From positions 1 through 55,947 of the forward strand of contig NZDU01000040.1 of the NCBI GenBank assembly GCA_002688875.1: a stretch of DNA of 55,947 bases, written 5' to 3'. The DNA comes from Candidatus Pacearchaeota archaeon. GTDB taxonomy: Archaea; Nanobdellota; Nanobdellia; Pacearchaeales; GW2011-AR1. The translations under genes were made by a program, and so were the position numbers. Shown here piece by piece: positions 16,624 through 25,571 of the stretch; within the stretch, counting starts at the first letter, position 1, and every line of letters begins with the position of its first letter. The notes under the pieces were generated by a model. The model worked only from the letters and a program-made list of their open reading frames with translations. It was not told the DNA's origin and did no database searches.

Positions 16624-18075
16624 TCAGAATTTTTCAGGATCTATTCCTAAATCTTCACCGCTGTATTTTATTTTTCTCTTGACCTCGTTGAATTCTCGAG
16701 CCGTTGCATCATTACCCCTTTTTAGATCTCCGTAGGTTATAACACGCTTGTCATTAGGCTTTAAAATGAATTCCTTGTATGCTATCAGTCTATAATCTGG
16801 AACAATCTCTTTACAAGCAAATCTGTAATTTATCGTTCTGTCTTCCTCAAAGGTTTCTATTTCTCCTGGCTCTATGCCCAGAACTGATGATTTGAATTTA
16901 GCTTTTGCAGGTACAACAATCTTATTGTAGCCAACATTTCTCATATCCTCAATTTCATATTGCATTCTAATTACAGTATCCCACTTGTCTCTATAGATAT
17001 TCGAAAAGAAACAACCATCAACGCCGCAGATCATATTTCTGAATTCTAAAGAACATCGTATTTGAGTAGATGGATCTTTGGTTACAATAACACGGGTTGA
17101 AGGGTAAATCACCGTGGCTTGTGAAGACTTATCATTGAGCGGCATTATCTTGTTCGTTCCAAAAGGGTGGTCCATACAGAAATCATCCTCACAGTTATCC
17201 CCAGCGTCCCAAATCCCTTCCTTATTAAAATGACCAATGCGATTATAAAGGAAGTAAATCCGTTTTTTCGCCTCCTCAGGAGTCATAAATACTAAATCTG
17301 GACAATCGGTTGTATCAAAGCAAAATGTAGTATCAACACTGTACCACAATCCATCAATATGATACATAGTAACGATGTGATTTATGCTTACCAGTCTCGG
17401 AATAGAAGGAATTTCTGCAGCTCTCAACATAGCAGATGTAATAGTTGCAGCATCTAAACACACTCCTTCGTCACTATCAAAGATTACAGAAAAATCCTTG
17501 TCCTTATTGGCAGGAGATCTACAATCCTCATATAACTCAGGGCACTGATAATTCTTCGACCTAAACACCCAATTAGCAATAGCTTTGACCTTTTCAAAGT
17601 CGCTATCTTTCCCTTCAGTTAATTCCTCAACTTTCTTTACAAGAGGAGGATAGTTCTGCCAGTCATCCCACACTCTTTCAACACCAGGCAATCTATTGCC
17701 TAAGTAATCATCAAGATCATCTGACGCTACCAAGTTCATTAGTATTGGTTTACAAACACGTTGCTTTGTTAAGGGAGAAATTTCATCGTCAAGGATGAAT
17801 CCTTTTGGACATATGCCCTCTTCTAAAGCCCCGCATTCTGCTCCATAATAACTATCAGCAAATAGAAAAAAATCTTTGATTTCTACTTCATTATCATTGT
17901 CCAGATCAAATTCACTGTTTAAAATACCTTGGTTTTGAAATGCTATAAATGCCTTAGAGAAAAGTAAAAAATCATCTAAATTCACTTTGCAGTCATTATT
18001 GAAATCTGCTTGAAGGGCCGAAGTATCTTGACTAAAGACTATTAACACTAGCATTAAGAGAAATTTCTGTCTCAT
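16624..18075 (-). CDS. Secreted transglutaminase-like protein with dockerin-like N-terminus
   Basis: 483 residues. A signal peptide (about residues 1-20) is followed by two EF-hand-like, dockerin-type repeats with Asp-rich loops: DFNNDCKVNLDDF (24-36) and DLDNDNEVEIKDF (57-69). A transglutaminase/protease-like fold then shows Cys206 (EGVCLDAATI), His233 (INHIV) and Asp248 (YSVDTTF), the expected Cys-His-Asp order. The C-terminal 200 residues are beta-rich. It would act outside the cell, either as a protease or cross-linking enzyme. The same N-terminal module occurs at 53209-55299. A promoter-like ATTTAAATATT lies upstream near 18100. Confidence 0.8.
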   Translation of the reverse strand: MRQKFLLMLVLIVFSQDTSALQADFNNDCKVNLDDFLLFSKAFIAFQNQGILNSEFDLDNDNEVEIKDFFLFADSYYGAECGALEEGICPKGFILDDEISPLTKQRVCKPILMNLVASDDLDDYLGNRLPGVERVWDDWQNYPPLVKKVEELTEGKDSDFEKVKAIANWVFRSKNYQCPELYEDCRSPANKDKDFSVIFDSDEGVCLDAATITSAMLRAAEIPSIPRLVSINHIVTMYHIDGLWYSVDTTFCFDTTDCPDLVFMTPEEAKKRIYFLYNRIGHFNKEGIWDAGDNCEDDFCMDHPFGTNKIMPLNDKSSQATVIYPSTRVIVTKDPSTQIRCSLEFRNMICGVDGCFFSNIYRDKWDTVIRMQYEIEDMRNVGYNKIVVPAKAKFKSSVLGIEPGEIETFEEDRTINYRFACKEIVPDYRLIAYKEFILKPNDKRVITYGDLKRGNDATAREFNEVKRKIKYSGEDLGIDPEKF

Positions 18076-18142
18076 TCAATCTTTGAGAAGTGAACGTAAT
18101 ATTTAAATATTTAGATTACAATTGAGAAAAGAGTGATTTTAA

Positions 18143-18802
18143 ATGCCAGGAAGAATTGAGAAATTTATGAATGCACTTTCTCACAAGAGGGTAATTCTAG
18201 TGATGTTGGTGCTTATTATGATTAGCCCCAATTCATATGCTGATATCATCCCTTCTGGCCACCATTCCATAGAACACTGTTTTGAGATAGCAAATACAAA
18301 TGAATACCCAAATCATACCTTCTTGGCCAAAACTCTTGTGGTTACTATTGCAGATTCTAGTTGGATAAGTGAAGTCATCAAAGGTAACGACTGTATCAAG
18401 TTCCATAGAGGTGTCAAGAAGCTACAGATCTGCGCTACAAGCAGGGAATCAAATACTAAGGGTATGGCAGCGGAAGAATCTAGTAATCCTATCTGTTCAA
18501 ATATTCTTGATATGAAATTCGCCGGAATCGTTCACAAAAGTGACCCTACACAGAAGGTGATTGATTCTTTTAGTATTGAGGACACGAATGATGATCGCTT
18601 ATCAATAAAGGAAACTAAAGTTACCTATATATATAAGGATGGCAGCGTCGAGGAATTACCCTATACAACTCAAGCTGAAAGACCGGTAGCTACTAGAGCA
18701 TATTCAAGTCTTTCAGGAAAATTTTGGTTTATCTTACCTTTAAGTGCCTTGGTGGCAATCTTCCTGATTGTTATGTGGAAGCTTCTGAGACGGGAGAGAT
18801 GA
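18143..18802 (+). CDS. Membrane-anchored extracytoplasmic protein
   Basis: 219 residues. The N-terminal hydrophobic segment (about residues 17-33) looks like a signal peptide, the middle about 150 residues are extracellular with four or five cysteines, and a single C-terminal helix (about 193-214, FWFILPLSALVAIFLIVMW) is followed by a basic RRER stop-transfer tail. No family recognised. Its stop overlaps the next start (ATGA), so the two are translationally coupled and probably work together. It is divergent from the transglutaminase-like gene. Confidence 0.7.
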   Translation: MPGRIEKFMNALSHKRVILVMLVLIMISPNSYADIIPSGHHSIEHCFEIANTNEYPNHTFLAKTLVVTIADSSWISEVIKGNDCIKFHRGVKKLQICATSRESNTKGMAAEESSNPICSNILDMKFAGIVHKSDPTQKVIDSFSIEDTNDDRLSIKETKVTYIYKDGSVEELPYTTQAERPVATRAYSSLSGKFWFILPLSALVAIFLIVMWKLLRRER

Positions 18803-19116
18803 TAGGTTTATCCATAGAAGTGACCGCATTGCTTCTGACAATTCTGGTTGAATTTGTCATTATTTACCTAGTGCTAAAAGAAGACAGGTGGACTGTAATT
18901 TTGTTATATGTCACACTTATAAATTGTGTCTCTCTCCCTCTTGCTTTTAGGTTATATAATACTCAGTTACTGGGATTTTATGGAACCGAACTCTTCGTCT
19001 TTATTCTAGAAGTCTTCCTACTTGGAATGCTTGTTCAAAGAGAATATGGCCGTGTAGTTTTATCTTTGTCACTTGCCAATTTTTCAACTGCTGTCTTGAG
19101 TGTGATGTTCCTGTAA
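18799..19116 (+). CDS. Small four-helix membrane protein
   Basis: 105 residues from ATG 18799 (MIGLSIEVTA). The frame is open further upstream, but this start gives the 4-base ATGA overlap with the previous gene. Nearly the whole protein is hydrophobic, with four predicted membrane helices and short charged loops (KEDRW, QREYGR). Family unknown. The coupling suggests a two-subunit membrane assembly with the 18143-18802 product. Confidence 0.65.
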   Translation: MIGLSIEVTALLLTILVEFVIIYLVLKEDRWTVILLYVTLINCVSLPLAFRLYNTQLLGFYGTELFVFILEVFLLGMLVQREYGRVVLSLSLANFSTAVLSVMFL

Positions 19117-19147
19117 ACACTTCTACCCTTGCCCTTGGGGGTTTAAG

Positions 19148-21946
19148 ATGATTTCTATGCAACGTCTTTCAGTGCTCTTCACTGTGTTAATTTTGACAAC
19201 GGCTGCTACAACACCTGCTCAAAGACCAACAGTTTCAGATGACCTAGCTGAGAGGGCTGCACAAATATTTGCTGAACAACGCTGGGGATCGTCTACTTTG
19301 ATTTGGAGAAACCCACTATATGGGCTCAATGGTAAAATTCAAGCATACTCGTATTTAGTGTACTTGGATAATGCTGTGCCAAAAGAAATTGAGAAAGCTA
19401 TTGAGAGAGAGGACATTGATTATCTGTTATCTACATCGGAAAATCTGTTAGGCACTGTCGTTATATCTGCTACCAGAGATGAATTTCCTTTTCTTGAACG
19501 CTACGAGGGACCTCCGATCGAAATTGTTCAGAAGAACAAGGGCAAAGAAATTTATAAGAGGACTTGGGGGGAAACTGGAAATCCCCGATTTTACCGCTTA
19601 GGTCCGGGATTAATTATTGGAGATTATTCTGAAGACAAAGTGTTGCCTTCTAATGGCACTATTACTAAGGGAGTGTTCCTATCTACTCAGAAACCAATCC
19701 TTTTTGACCCAACGCCAGAATTAGCAACGAAACCAGCTATGGATCCAGTGACCAAGTTCCAATCTGAACAAATCTGGCGGAAGCTAGAACAGACCAGAAG
19801 TTCCAAGATCACGATGAAATTTCAGAGAAGTGAACAGTTTATCAGCGGTGTCCCCTATTATTTACAAGACGACTTTGATGGTCCTAATTCCACTATCTGT
19901 GTCCAGACAGCTACCGCCCAAGTGCTTGGCTATTGGGACGACAATGGATATGGTCTCCTTGTCAGAGGGGGAAATTCCAATTATACTTCTGGTGTTCGAC
20001 AGATGATTAATGATCTGAAGACTACGATGGGATGGTCCAGAGATGGTGCAACAAGCTTCGATGTATGGGATCTTTTTAATTTCCAAGGAATTACGAGATT
20101 TACAAATGATTCAGAATTTGGGAGGAATTACAATTTTCAAGCTCATATAGGTAGACTTAGCACATTCAGTGAAGCGTTTGTCTGGACTGATGTTGTATCT
20201 GAAATAGATGCTGGAAGACCCATAATTTATATGATCGGATTAGGCGGCAATCTTACACATATTGGTGATCATACCATTGAGAATCGTTCCCTTGCTACTT
20301 TTGGTCACGCGATGACAGCTGTTGGCTACGAATCTTGGGACATTGGTATTGGTACTGACTTACATATTGTCAAAGTACATTATAATCATCTCATTGGAGG
20401 ACAAAGACGTCCATTAGAGATTATAAATAACACCTCTACCCAAAAAGTAACTATCAAAGTCCAACCTGGAAGACCACCGCAGAGTATTGATTTGGTAGCT
20501 ACTTCCATTGATGGACCTGGGGAGGGGACACAAGGAGGATCAATATCTGTTTATCGGATCATCTCAAACGGTGGGGCGACAAACGCTGGTCGATTTAAAA
20601 TTAAGTATTATTTCTCATCCAATAGAACCATCTCAGACAGTGATTTTCTGCTCGGAGAAGAGGAAGTTACTAGCCTTAATGGTGGTTTTGTGTCTGGTCG
20701 CAATGTAAATATAACTGTCCCTGCGAGAGTAAGTACTGGTTCGTATTATCTAGGTATGATTGTAGATGCTGACAATGCCATCTTTGAATCTAATGAGGGT
20801 AATAATATCGAGCGTGACTCGGAAATAATTGTTATACGTTCGGGAGGTAGACCAAACTTAGTAGCTACTTCCATTGATGGTCCGAGTTCAGGTTCACAAG
20901 GGGGATCAATATCTGTTCGCAGGAGGGTTTCCAATGATGGGAATGCAGCCAGTGGAACGTTCAAAATTGGATATTATCTGTCAACTAACAGAACAATTTC
21001 AACCGGAGATAATTTACTTGGGAAGGAAGAAATCACACTCAATGCTGGTTCCAGTTCAGACATAATGGTTAGTATCAACATTCCAAATTCAATTAGCATA
21101 GGCACATTTTATTTAGGAATGATTGTAGACGTTGATGAAGATGTTACCGAATCTAATGAAGATAATAACATTGTTCGTGATTCAGGAACAATTAACATAG
21201 GCAGTGGAGGGGGTCTATCTGCTGATCGTTACGAAAATGACAACACTCGTTCTAGCGCAACACAAATTGCTACAGATGGTACATCTCAGACTCACACTGT
21301 TCACGTAAATAATGACAATGACTATGTTTATTTCGAGGCTCAATCTGGAGTTCAGTACACAATTGAGACAACAGGAAACATAGATACAGAATTGACAATT
21401 TACAACTCTAGTGGAACACAGCTCGCACATTATGATAACGATAGAGTGGCAGGTAACAATGAGCGAGAAACTTTCTCTCGAAGTGGATCAGGGAATCTTC
21501 GGACGTATGTAAAAATAAATGAACGTGGTCAGAACGATACTGGAACTTATACCATCTCTGTTACAAGTAGCGGAGGGGGTCTATCTGCTGATCGTTACGA
21601 AAATGACAACACTCGTTCTAGCGCAACACAGATTGCTACAGATGGTACATCTCAGACTCATACTATTCACACAAATAGTGACGAAGACTATGTTTATTTC
21701 GAGGCTCAATCTGGAGTTCAGTACACAATTGAGACAACAGGAAACATAGATACAGAATTGACAATTTACAACTCTAGTGGAAGACAGCTTTCGAATTACG
21801 ACAATGACAGAGGATCTGAAAATAATGAGCGAGAAACTTTCTCTCGAAGTGGATCAGGGAATCTTCGAACTTACATCAGAGTAATTGAACACCGCCAGGA
21901 CAATACTGGTAGCTATACTATTTTTGTTACAAGGGAGGGTGGATAA
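19148..21946 (+). CDS. Large secreted C39/papain-like cysteine peptidase with CARDB and PPC repeats
   Basis: 932 residues. Signal peptide (about 1-24), then a catalytic domain (about 225-445) with candidate nucleophile Cys251 in STICVQTATAQVLGYW and general base His387 in TFGHAMTAVGYE, the C39-like Cys/His pattern. Two CARDB-type adhesion domains follow (about 452-565 and 570-680, both starting VATSIDGP), then two nearly identical PPC domains (about 692-810 and 814-930, each starting SADRYENDNTRSSATQIA). The layout is that of a secreted peptidase displaying substrate- or surface-binding modules. It probably acts on external protein or peptidoglycan cross-links; the substrate is inferred only. 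Confidence 0.8.
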   Translation: MISMQRLSVLFTVLILTTAATTPAQRPTVSDDLAERAAQIFAEQRWGSSTLIWRNPLYGLNGKIQAYSYLVYLDNAVPKEIEKAIEREDIDYLLSTSENLLGTVVISATRDEFPFLERYEGPPIEIVQKNKGKEIYKRTWGETGNPRFYRLGPGLIIGDYSEDKVLPSNGTITKGVFLSTQKPILFDPTPELATKPAMDPVTKFQSEQIWRKLEQTRSSKITMKFQRSEQFISGVPYYLQDDFDGPNSTICVQTATAQVLGYWDDNGYGLLVRGGNSNYTSGVRQMINDLKTTMGWSRDGATSFDVWDLFNFQGITRFTNDSEFGRNYNFQAHIGRLSTFSEAFVWTDVVSEIDAGRPIIYMIGLGGNLTHIGDHTIENRSLATFGHAMTAVGYESWDIGIGTDLHIVKVHYNHLIGGQRRPLEIINNTSTQKVTIKVQPGRPPQSIDLVATSIDGPGEGTQGGSISVYRIISNGGATNAGRFKIKYYFSSNRTISDSDFLLGEEEVTSLNGGFVSGRNVNITVPARVSTGSYYLGMIVDADNAIFESNEGNNIERDSEIIVIRSGGRPNLVATSIDGPSSGSQGGSISVRRRVSNDGNAASGTFKIGYYLSTNRTISTGDNLLGKEEITLNAGSSSDIMVSINIPNSISIGTFYLGMIVDVDEDVTESNEDNNIVRDSGTINIGSGGGLSADRYENDNTRSSATQIATDGTSQTHTVHVNNDNDYVYFEAQSGVQYTIETTGNIDTELTIYNSSGTQLAHYDNDRVAGNNERETFSRSGSGNLRTYVKINERGQNDTGTYTISVTSSGGGLSADRYENDNTRSSATQIATDGTSQTHTIHTNSDEDYVYFEAQSGVQYTIETTGNIDTELTIYNSSGRQLSNYDNDRGSENNERETFSRSGSGNLRTYIRVIEHRQDNTGSYTIFVTREGG
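21206..21937 (+). repeat. Two tandem 366-bp repeats encoding the PPC domains
   Basis: The copies start at 21206 and 21572 with GGAGGGGGTCTATCTGCTGA and are nearly identical at the DNA level for long stretches, diverging mainly in the last third. The exact 122-codon period and high identity indicate a recent in-frame duplication. Confidence 0.85.
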
Positions 21947-21979
21947 AACAATTAAAGAACCAGAGCAGAGGAGATAAAA

Positions 21980-22360
21980 ATGTTACAGATATACACAATT
22001 CAGATTTCAGTGGCCCATCAATTGAGACTGACACAGGACCCCCGCTATCTTGATACCACAGTCAAATCAGGCGACAAGATATTTGCACCGACGTGGAAGA
22101 TGGTGATGGGCGTAAAAGGAGGCAGGACTACAGAGGAAGAATACACGCAGCAATACTATGATATGATGCGTGCGAGTTATAGGCAGAATACAGAAGGGTG
22201 GAATGATATTCTAGCCCTGGATGAAATCATTCTGGCCTGCTACTGCAAACCCGATTCGTTCTGCCATCGTTATTTGCTGAAGGATATGTTAGTGAAATGT
22301 GGAGCGGAGTATTCGGGGGAAGTCAGAAGGGTAGAAGATTTAGCTTCAAGAAACTTTTGA
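21980..22360 (+). CDS. DUF488-like protein
   Basis: 126 residues. The motif LACYCKPDSFCHRYLL near residues 89-104 matches the C-terminal signature of DUF488-related proteins (CYCK...CHR), which are widespread in phages and genomic islands and have unknown biochemical function. No membrane segment. It follows the peptidase gene after 33 bases on the same strand, with GAGGAGAT upstream as a possible ribosome binding site. Confidence 0.65.
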   Translation: MLQIYTIQISVAHQLRLTQDPRYLDTTVKSGDKIFAPTWKMVMGVKGGRTTEEEYTQQYYDMMRASYRQNTEGWNDILALDEIILACYCKPDSFCHRYLLKDMLVKCGAEYSGEVRRVEDLASRNF

Positions 22361-22442
22361 AGGATGATTGTGAGAGGGTGTTGCGGAAAGTAAACGCAGA
22401 ACTATAATCTGCTATGGAGGGAAAAACAAGTTGCTTTTTATT

Positions 22443-22886
22443 TTAAGATTTATTCATCAACCGACTGAGATCTTTTTTTAAGGAATCTTCAAAGTGGTCT
22501 TTATCATTTACAACAGTGAATTCAACAGGTAGATTTAAGTTTTGTATTTTCTCTTGAGGTGTTTCAGCTGTAACATAAATTAGACATTCCTTTCCTGAGG
22601 ACACAGCCTCTTCAATCCTGGGCATTGCCCAATTATCTTCAATGCTTCTTCCTTGATGTTCTGCAATGAGTAGAACCAACACTTTTGATTGGTGATAAGA
22701 ATCTAAAATTTCTCTGTTAAGGATACTTTTTATAGCACGTAATCCCACACCTACATAGAAATCAAGGGATAATCCGAGAGATTCAACCAGCCTATCCGCG
22801 AAACCAAAACGGACCTCATTATACCCTATGGATTGCTTAATGTCGATATTGGTGCAAAAAAAAATCCTCTCCCCTTTTTGAAGCAT
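22443..22886 (-). CDS. TIR/DUF4062-like Rossmann-fold protein
   Basis: 147 residues from ATG 22886, chosen because TCCTCC-complementary GGAGGA sits 6-8 bases upstream; a longer frame to 22937 is less likely. The pattern is that of a flavodoxin-like or TIR-like alpha/beta protein: strand IFFCTNID, acidic helix, a central VLVLLIAEHQG strand, a conserved Trp-Met-Pro-Arg-Ile-Glu-Glu (NWAMPRIEEA), then KECLIYVT. Proteins of this general fold in islands often act in nucleotide sensing or defence, but no NADase Glu can be assigned with certainty. The product assignment is tentative. Confidence 0.45.
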   Translation of the reverse strand: MLQKGERIFFCTNIDIKQSIGYNEVRFGFADRLVESLGLSLDFYVGVGLRAIKSILNREILDSYHQSKVLVLLIAEHQGRSIEDNWAMPRIEEAVSSGKECLIYVTAETPQEKIQNLNLPVEFTVVNDKDHFEDSLKKDLSRLMNKS

Positions 22887-23097
22887 TTGTTTTCCTCCTA
22901 AAGGAGAGAGTTTGATTATTACACAGAAATTTTGCAATAAGGATTATTGAGCATTAATTGCCTATCTACGAACGGCTCACATTAATCTGAAATCTGTGAT
23001 TTATCGCGAAAAATGTGCTTTTAACGATTTTTCGGATGATGGGTGTCGATAATTTATAGCAAATTTCTCTCATTTTGAGCTTACTGCAAAATCTCTG

Positions 23098-24447
23098 TTA
23101 CAGTGCTTGAGCAAGTTCTTCTCTGTGCATAATCTCTTCAATATGATCAATACGTTTCTGAATGAGAGGATAAGTGCCGATGTCTCTTCTATGACGCACA
23201 GGTCCGATGACTTTGTTAACAGCATCTTCAGCTATTTGCTCTGCTGCTTCAAGATCATCACCAATCCCTACAAATGCAACCGCACGAGACCCCGTCATGT
23301 AGAGTTCATCTTGTTCCTTGTAAACCGCGCCATAGAACATTCTCAATTCATCACTTGGACTTGGAACTTCACTCATATTGATGCGGGCACCCCTTATAGG
23401 ATCATCTGGATATCCTTCAGGCACAACATATTTGCACACTGTAGCTTTTCTCTCAAATTCAATTGGAGTCCTATCAAGTGTGCCGTTAAGAATGGCCTCA
23501 CATACATCCATAAAATCTGTCTTCAGCAGCGGCAGCACATTCATAACTTCTGGATCTCCGAACCTTGCATTGTATTCTATGAGTCTTAGACCTTTTTTTG
23601 TGAACATAAATCCGCCATATAAAACCCCTTTATACTCACTACCAACTTCCTCTCGAAGTGCGCGAGCAACTGCCGAATTTATTTCACTAGCTTCTTGGAT
23701 ATGCTCTTTAGAAATGAAGGGCAGATCGTGTTCTTTACAAGAATAAGATCCCATACCTCCAGTGTTAGGACCTGTATCTCCATCGTATGCTCGCTTATGG
23801 TCCTGAGCAACAACCATATCCACTACGTGCTGACCATCACATAGAGATTGTAAGCTGAATTCTTCTCCTTCAAGTTTTTCCTCAATCACAACAGCTTGAT
23901 GTTTTTCGTGGAAAAGTTCCCTACTATATTGAAGGGCTTCATCAATCGAATGGAGGTGCTCTCCAAATACCTTTACTCCCTTTCCTCCTGTGAGACCATC
24001 AGGTTTAACAACGAACTCACCTACAGTGTGAAGATATGATTCAATGCCTTCAATGTCTCGAAAAATTCGGTAGTCTGGATTCCCAGGGATATCATATTTG
24101 GAAAGAAGTTCACGTGTGAAAAGTTTACTTGATTCGAGTCGTGCAAGAGATTTTCCAGGTCCTATACAAGGAATACCGAACTCCTCACTCAATACATCCA
24201 CAGCCCCAACAGCGAGTGGTTCCTCAGGTCCAATTACCGCGAAGTCTGGCTTCACTTTGTTAGCAACTTCCCTAATATCCTCTAGCCGATCTGTATAACC
24301 AGTTTTCAACTCTTCTACTTTCTCACGGAGACCTGGATTTTCAACCTCTGAAAGAGCGTATAACTGTGGAGACCCATGGCTTCTTCTTAAAGCATCGGCA
24401 ATGCAATCAATCCTAGCAGACTTTCCAATTAGAAGAACCTTATACAT
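23098..24447 (-). CDS. purD: Phosphoribosylamine-glycine ligase
   Basis: 449 residues, full length. ATP-grasp enzyme that joins glycine to phosphoribosylamine in the second step of purine biosynthesis. Hallmarks are the N-terminal KVLLIGKSARIDCIADAL, FVVKPDGLTGGKGVKVF, the GDTGPNTGGMGSYS loop and LIEYNARFGDPE near the metal site. No other purine-pathway gene is in the window and this one lies inside the integrative element, so it is either cargo that supplements an incomplete pathway or has been recruited. It appears monocistronic. Confidence 0.93.
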   Translation of the reverse strand: MYKVLLIGKSARIDCIADALRRSHGSPQLYALSEVENPGLREKVEELKTGYTDRLEDIREVANKVKPDFAVIGPEEPLAVGAVDVLSEEFGIPCIGPGKSLARLESSKLFTRELLSKYDIPGNPDYRIFRDIEGIESYLHTVGEFVVKPDGLTGGKGVKVFGEHLHSIDEALQYSRELFHEKHQAVVIEEKLEGEEFSLQSLCDGQHVVDMVVAQDHKRAYDGDTGPNTGGMGSYSCKEHDLPFISKEHIQEASEINSAVARALREEVGSEYKGVLYGGFMFTKKGLRLIEYNARFGDPEVMNVLPLLKTDFMDVCEAILNGTLDRTPIEFERKATVCKYVVPEGYPDDPIRGARINMSEVPSPSDELRMFYGAVYKEQDELYMTGSRAVAFVGIGDDLEAAEQIAEDAVNKVIGPVRHRRDIGTYPLIQKRIDHIEEIMHREELAQAL

Positions 24448-24545
24448 TATTGCCCTCCCCGAGAATTTAAAACGATAGTCATAACAAATTCTTTACATTA
24501 AGATATTAAATATCAATAACTTATATATAAATCTTGCGATTTGTA

Positions 24546-24971
24546 TTATGTAAGACCCCGCCGAGATTTTTTTAGAAGTTGAAACCCCTCTTGAAACCGA
24601 TTAATCCTTTTGCTGGTAAGACCATGTTGTCTGAACATTGGAAAATTACGATCTTGTCCCGGTTCCAACTGTGTCGCAAAGGCTTTAGTCCGAGCAAGAG
24701 TATATTTCCAACGGTCGGTCACTAGATCAACCAGTGCTGTGTAACAAACTGAAGGGATTCCTGTGTCTTCTACTTGCAGCACGGCAAAAGAAGGGTCGTC
24801 GATTCTTTCCCCATTCTCTCTATAGACATATCTCAGTTCAAATCCATAAAGTGATGCCCAAATCGCCTCGGATTCAGTACCGAGTTTTGACTCTGGCATA
24901 GATTGGAATTCTATTCCGGCAATATTGATTGCTTGGCGAGGAGGCTGAATGTATGGTAATACGATAAGCAT
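24546..24971 (-). CDS. Hypothetical protein in integrative element
   Basis: 141 residues, MLIVLPYIQPPRQAINIAGI. Mixed alpha/beta composition, no membrane segment and no motif I recognise. The C-terminus is basic (SKRINRFQEGFQLLKKSRRG). It is transcribed on the same strand as purD but 98 bases upstream of it, with AT-rich promoter-like sequence between them. Could be a nucleic-acid-related accessory protein; this is a guess from charge only. Confidence 0.45.
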   Translation of the reverse strand: MLIVLPYIQPPRQAINIAGIEFQSMPESKLGTESEAIWASLYGFELRYVYRENGERIDDPSFAVLQVEDTGIPSVCYTALVDLVTDRWKYTLARTKAFATQLEPGQDRNFPMFRQHGLTSKRINRFQEGFQLLKKSRRGLT

Positions 24972-25174
24972 TTTGTAACCTTACCATAGAATTGCGGTGA
25001 AAAATAACCCTATTCTATATTGTATTTTGGAATCACACGGCGTGGCCACTCGTCTTTTGGGGTAGGGCAGACATGGCGCACACCTACGAGCTTATCCAAC
25101 CTTGTTTGGAATATACTTTTTTTATAAGGATAATGTCAATCCTCTACTTCAAGTAATTCTTTTTATTTGGCATA

Positions 25175-25348
25175 TTATTTAAACTTATTTTTATGTACGT
25201 CCTTGCTTACATAATTAGAGGAACTGTGCTTCACCTTTTCAGAGATGACTCCAGGTTTCTGCTCTTCAGCACCGGTTTTTGAACCCTCTTCCAATTCACT
25301 CAGAAATTTTCGCAGAAGTGTAACCCATTCTGGAACCTCATTCTTCAT
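25175..25348 (-). CDS. 57-residue hypothetical protein, coupled to the AbrB-like gene
   Basis: ATG at 25348, inside the end of the upstream gene (11-base overlap). The N-terminus MKNEVPEWVTLLRKFL forms an amphipathic helix and the rest is charged and Ser/Lys-rich. No known family. The overlap and shared strand suggest a two-gene unit, possibly regulator plus partner, at the right end of the integrative element. Confidence 0.45.
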   Translation of the reverse strand: MKNEVPEWVTLLRKFLSELEEGSKTGAEEQKPGVISEKVKHSSSNYVSKDVHKNKFK

Positions 25349-25571
25349 CTTGCTTCACCTCATCTTCTTTCACAATTTCCTTCGGCTTTCCATCCAGGTA
25401 GGAAACCATTAAGGGTCTTCCATTTTCATCCTTTGCAGTGTAAGAATAAATAGGCATCCCTCTCTCCAAACCGAGTCCTTTCACAACAGGTTTCAAGATA
25501 AGGATCTTGGAAGTTCCTGCCTTCATCTGTAGCAAGGATTTCCAGCCGTGAAATTGAAAGGTGATTCTCAT
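25338..25571 (-). CDS. Small AbrB/SpoVT-like putative DNA-binding protein
   Basis: 77 residues. The pattern ILKPVVKGLGLERGMPIYSY is suggestive of a swapped-hairpin AbrB-type fold, in which a loop of the form LGLxxGD/M links the strands; the tail is highly charged (KPKEIVKEDEVKQDEE). AbrB-like proteins often regulate archaeal plasmids and viruses. The assignment rests on this short pattern only. It lies next to attR and could regulate the element. Confidence 0.4.
   Translation of the reverse strand: MRITFQFHGWKSLLQMKAGTSKILILKPVVKGLGLERGMPIYSYTAKDENGRPLMVSYLDGKPKEIVKEDEVKQDEE

Noticed and set aside
15140..16735. Several open frames antisense to or beside the IS3 genes
   Set aside because: They are mirror frames of GC-rich transposase DNA or of the riboswitch/terminator block and show no protein features.
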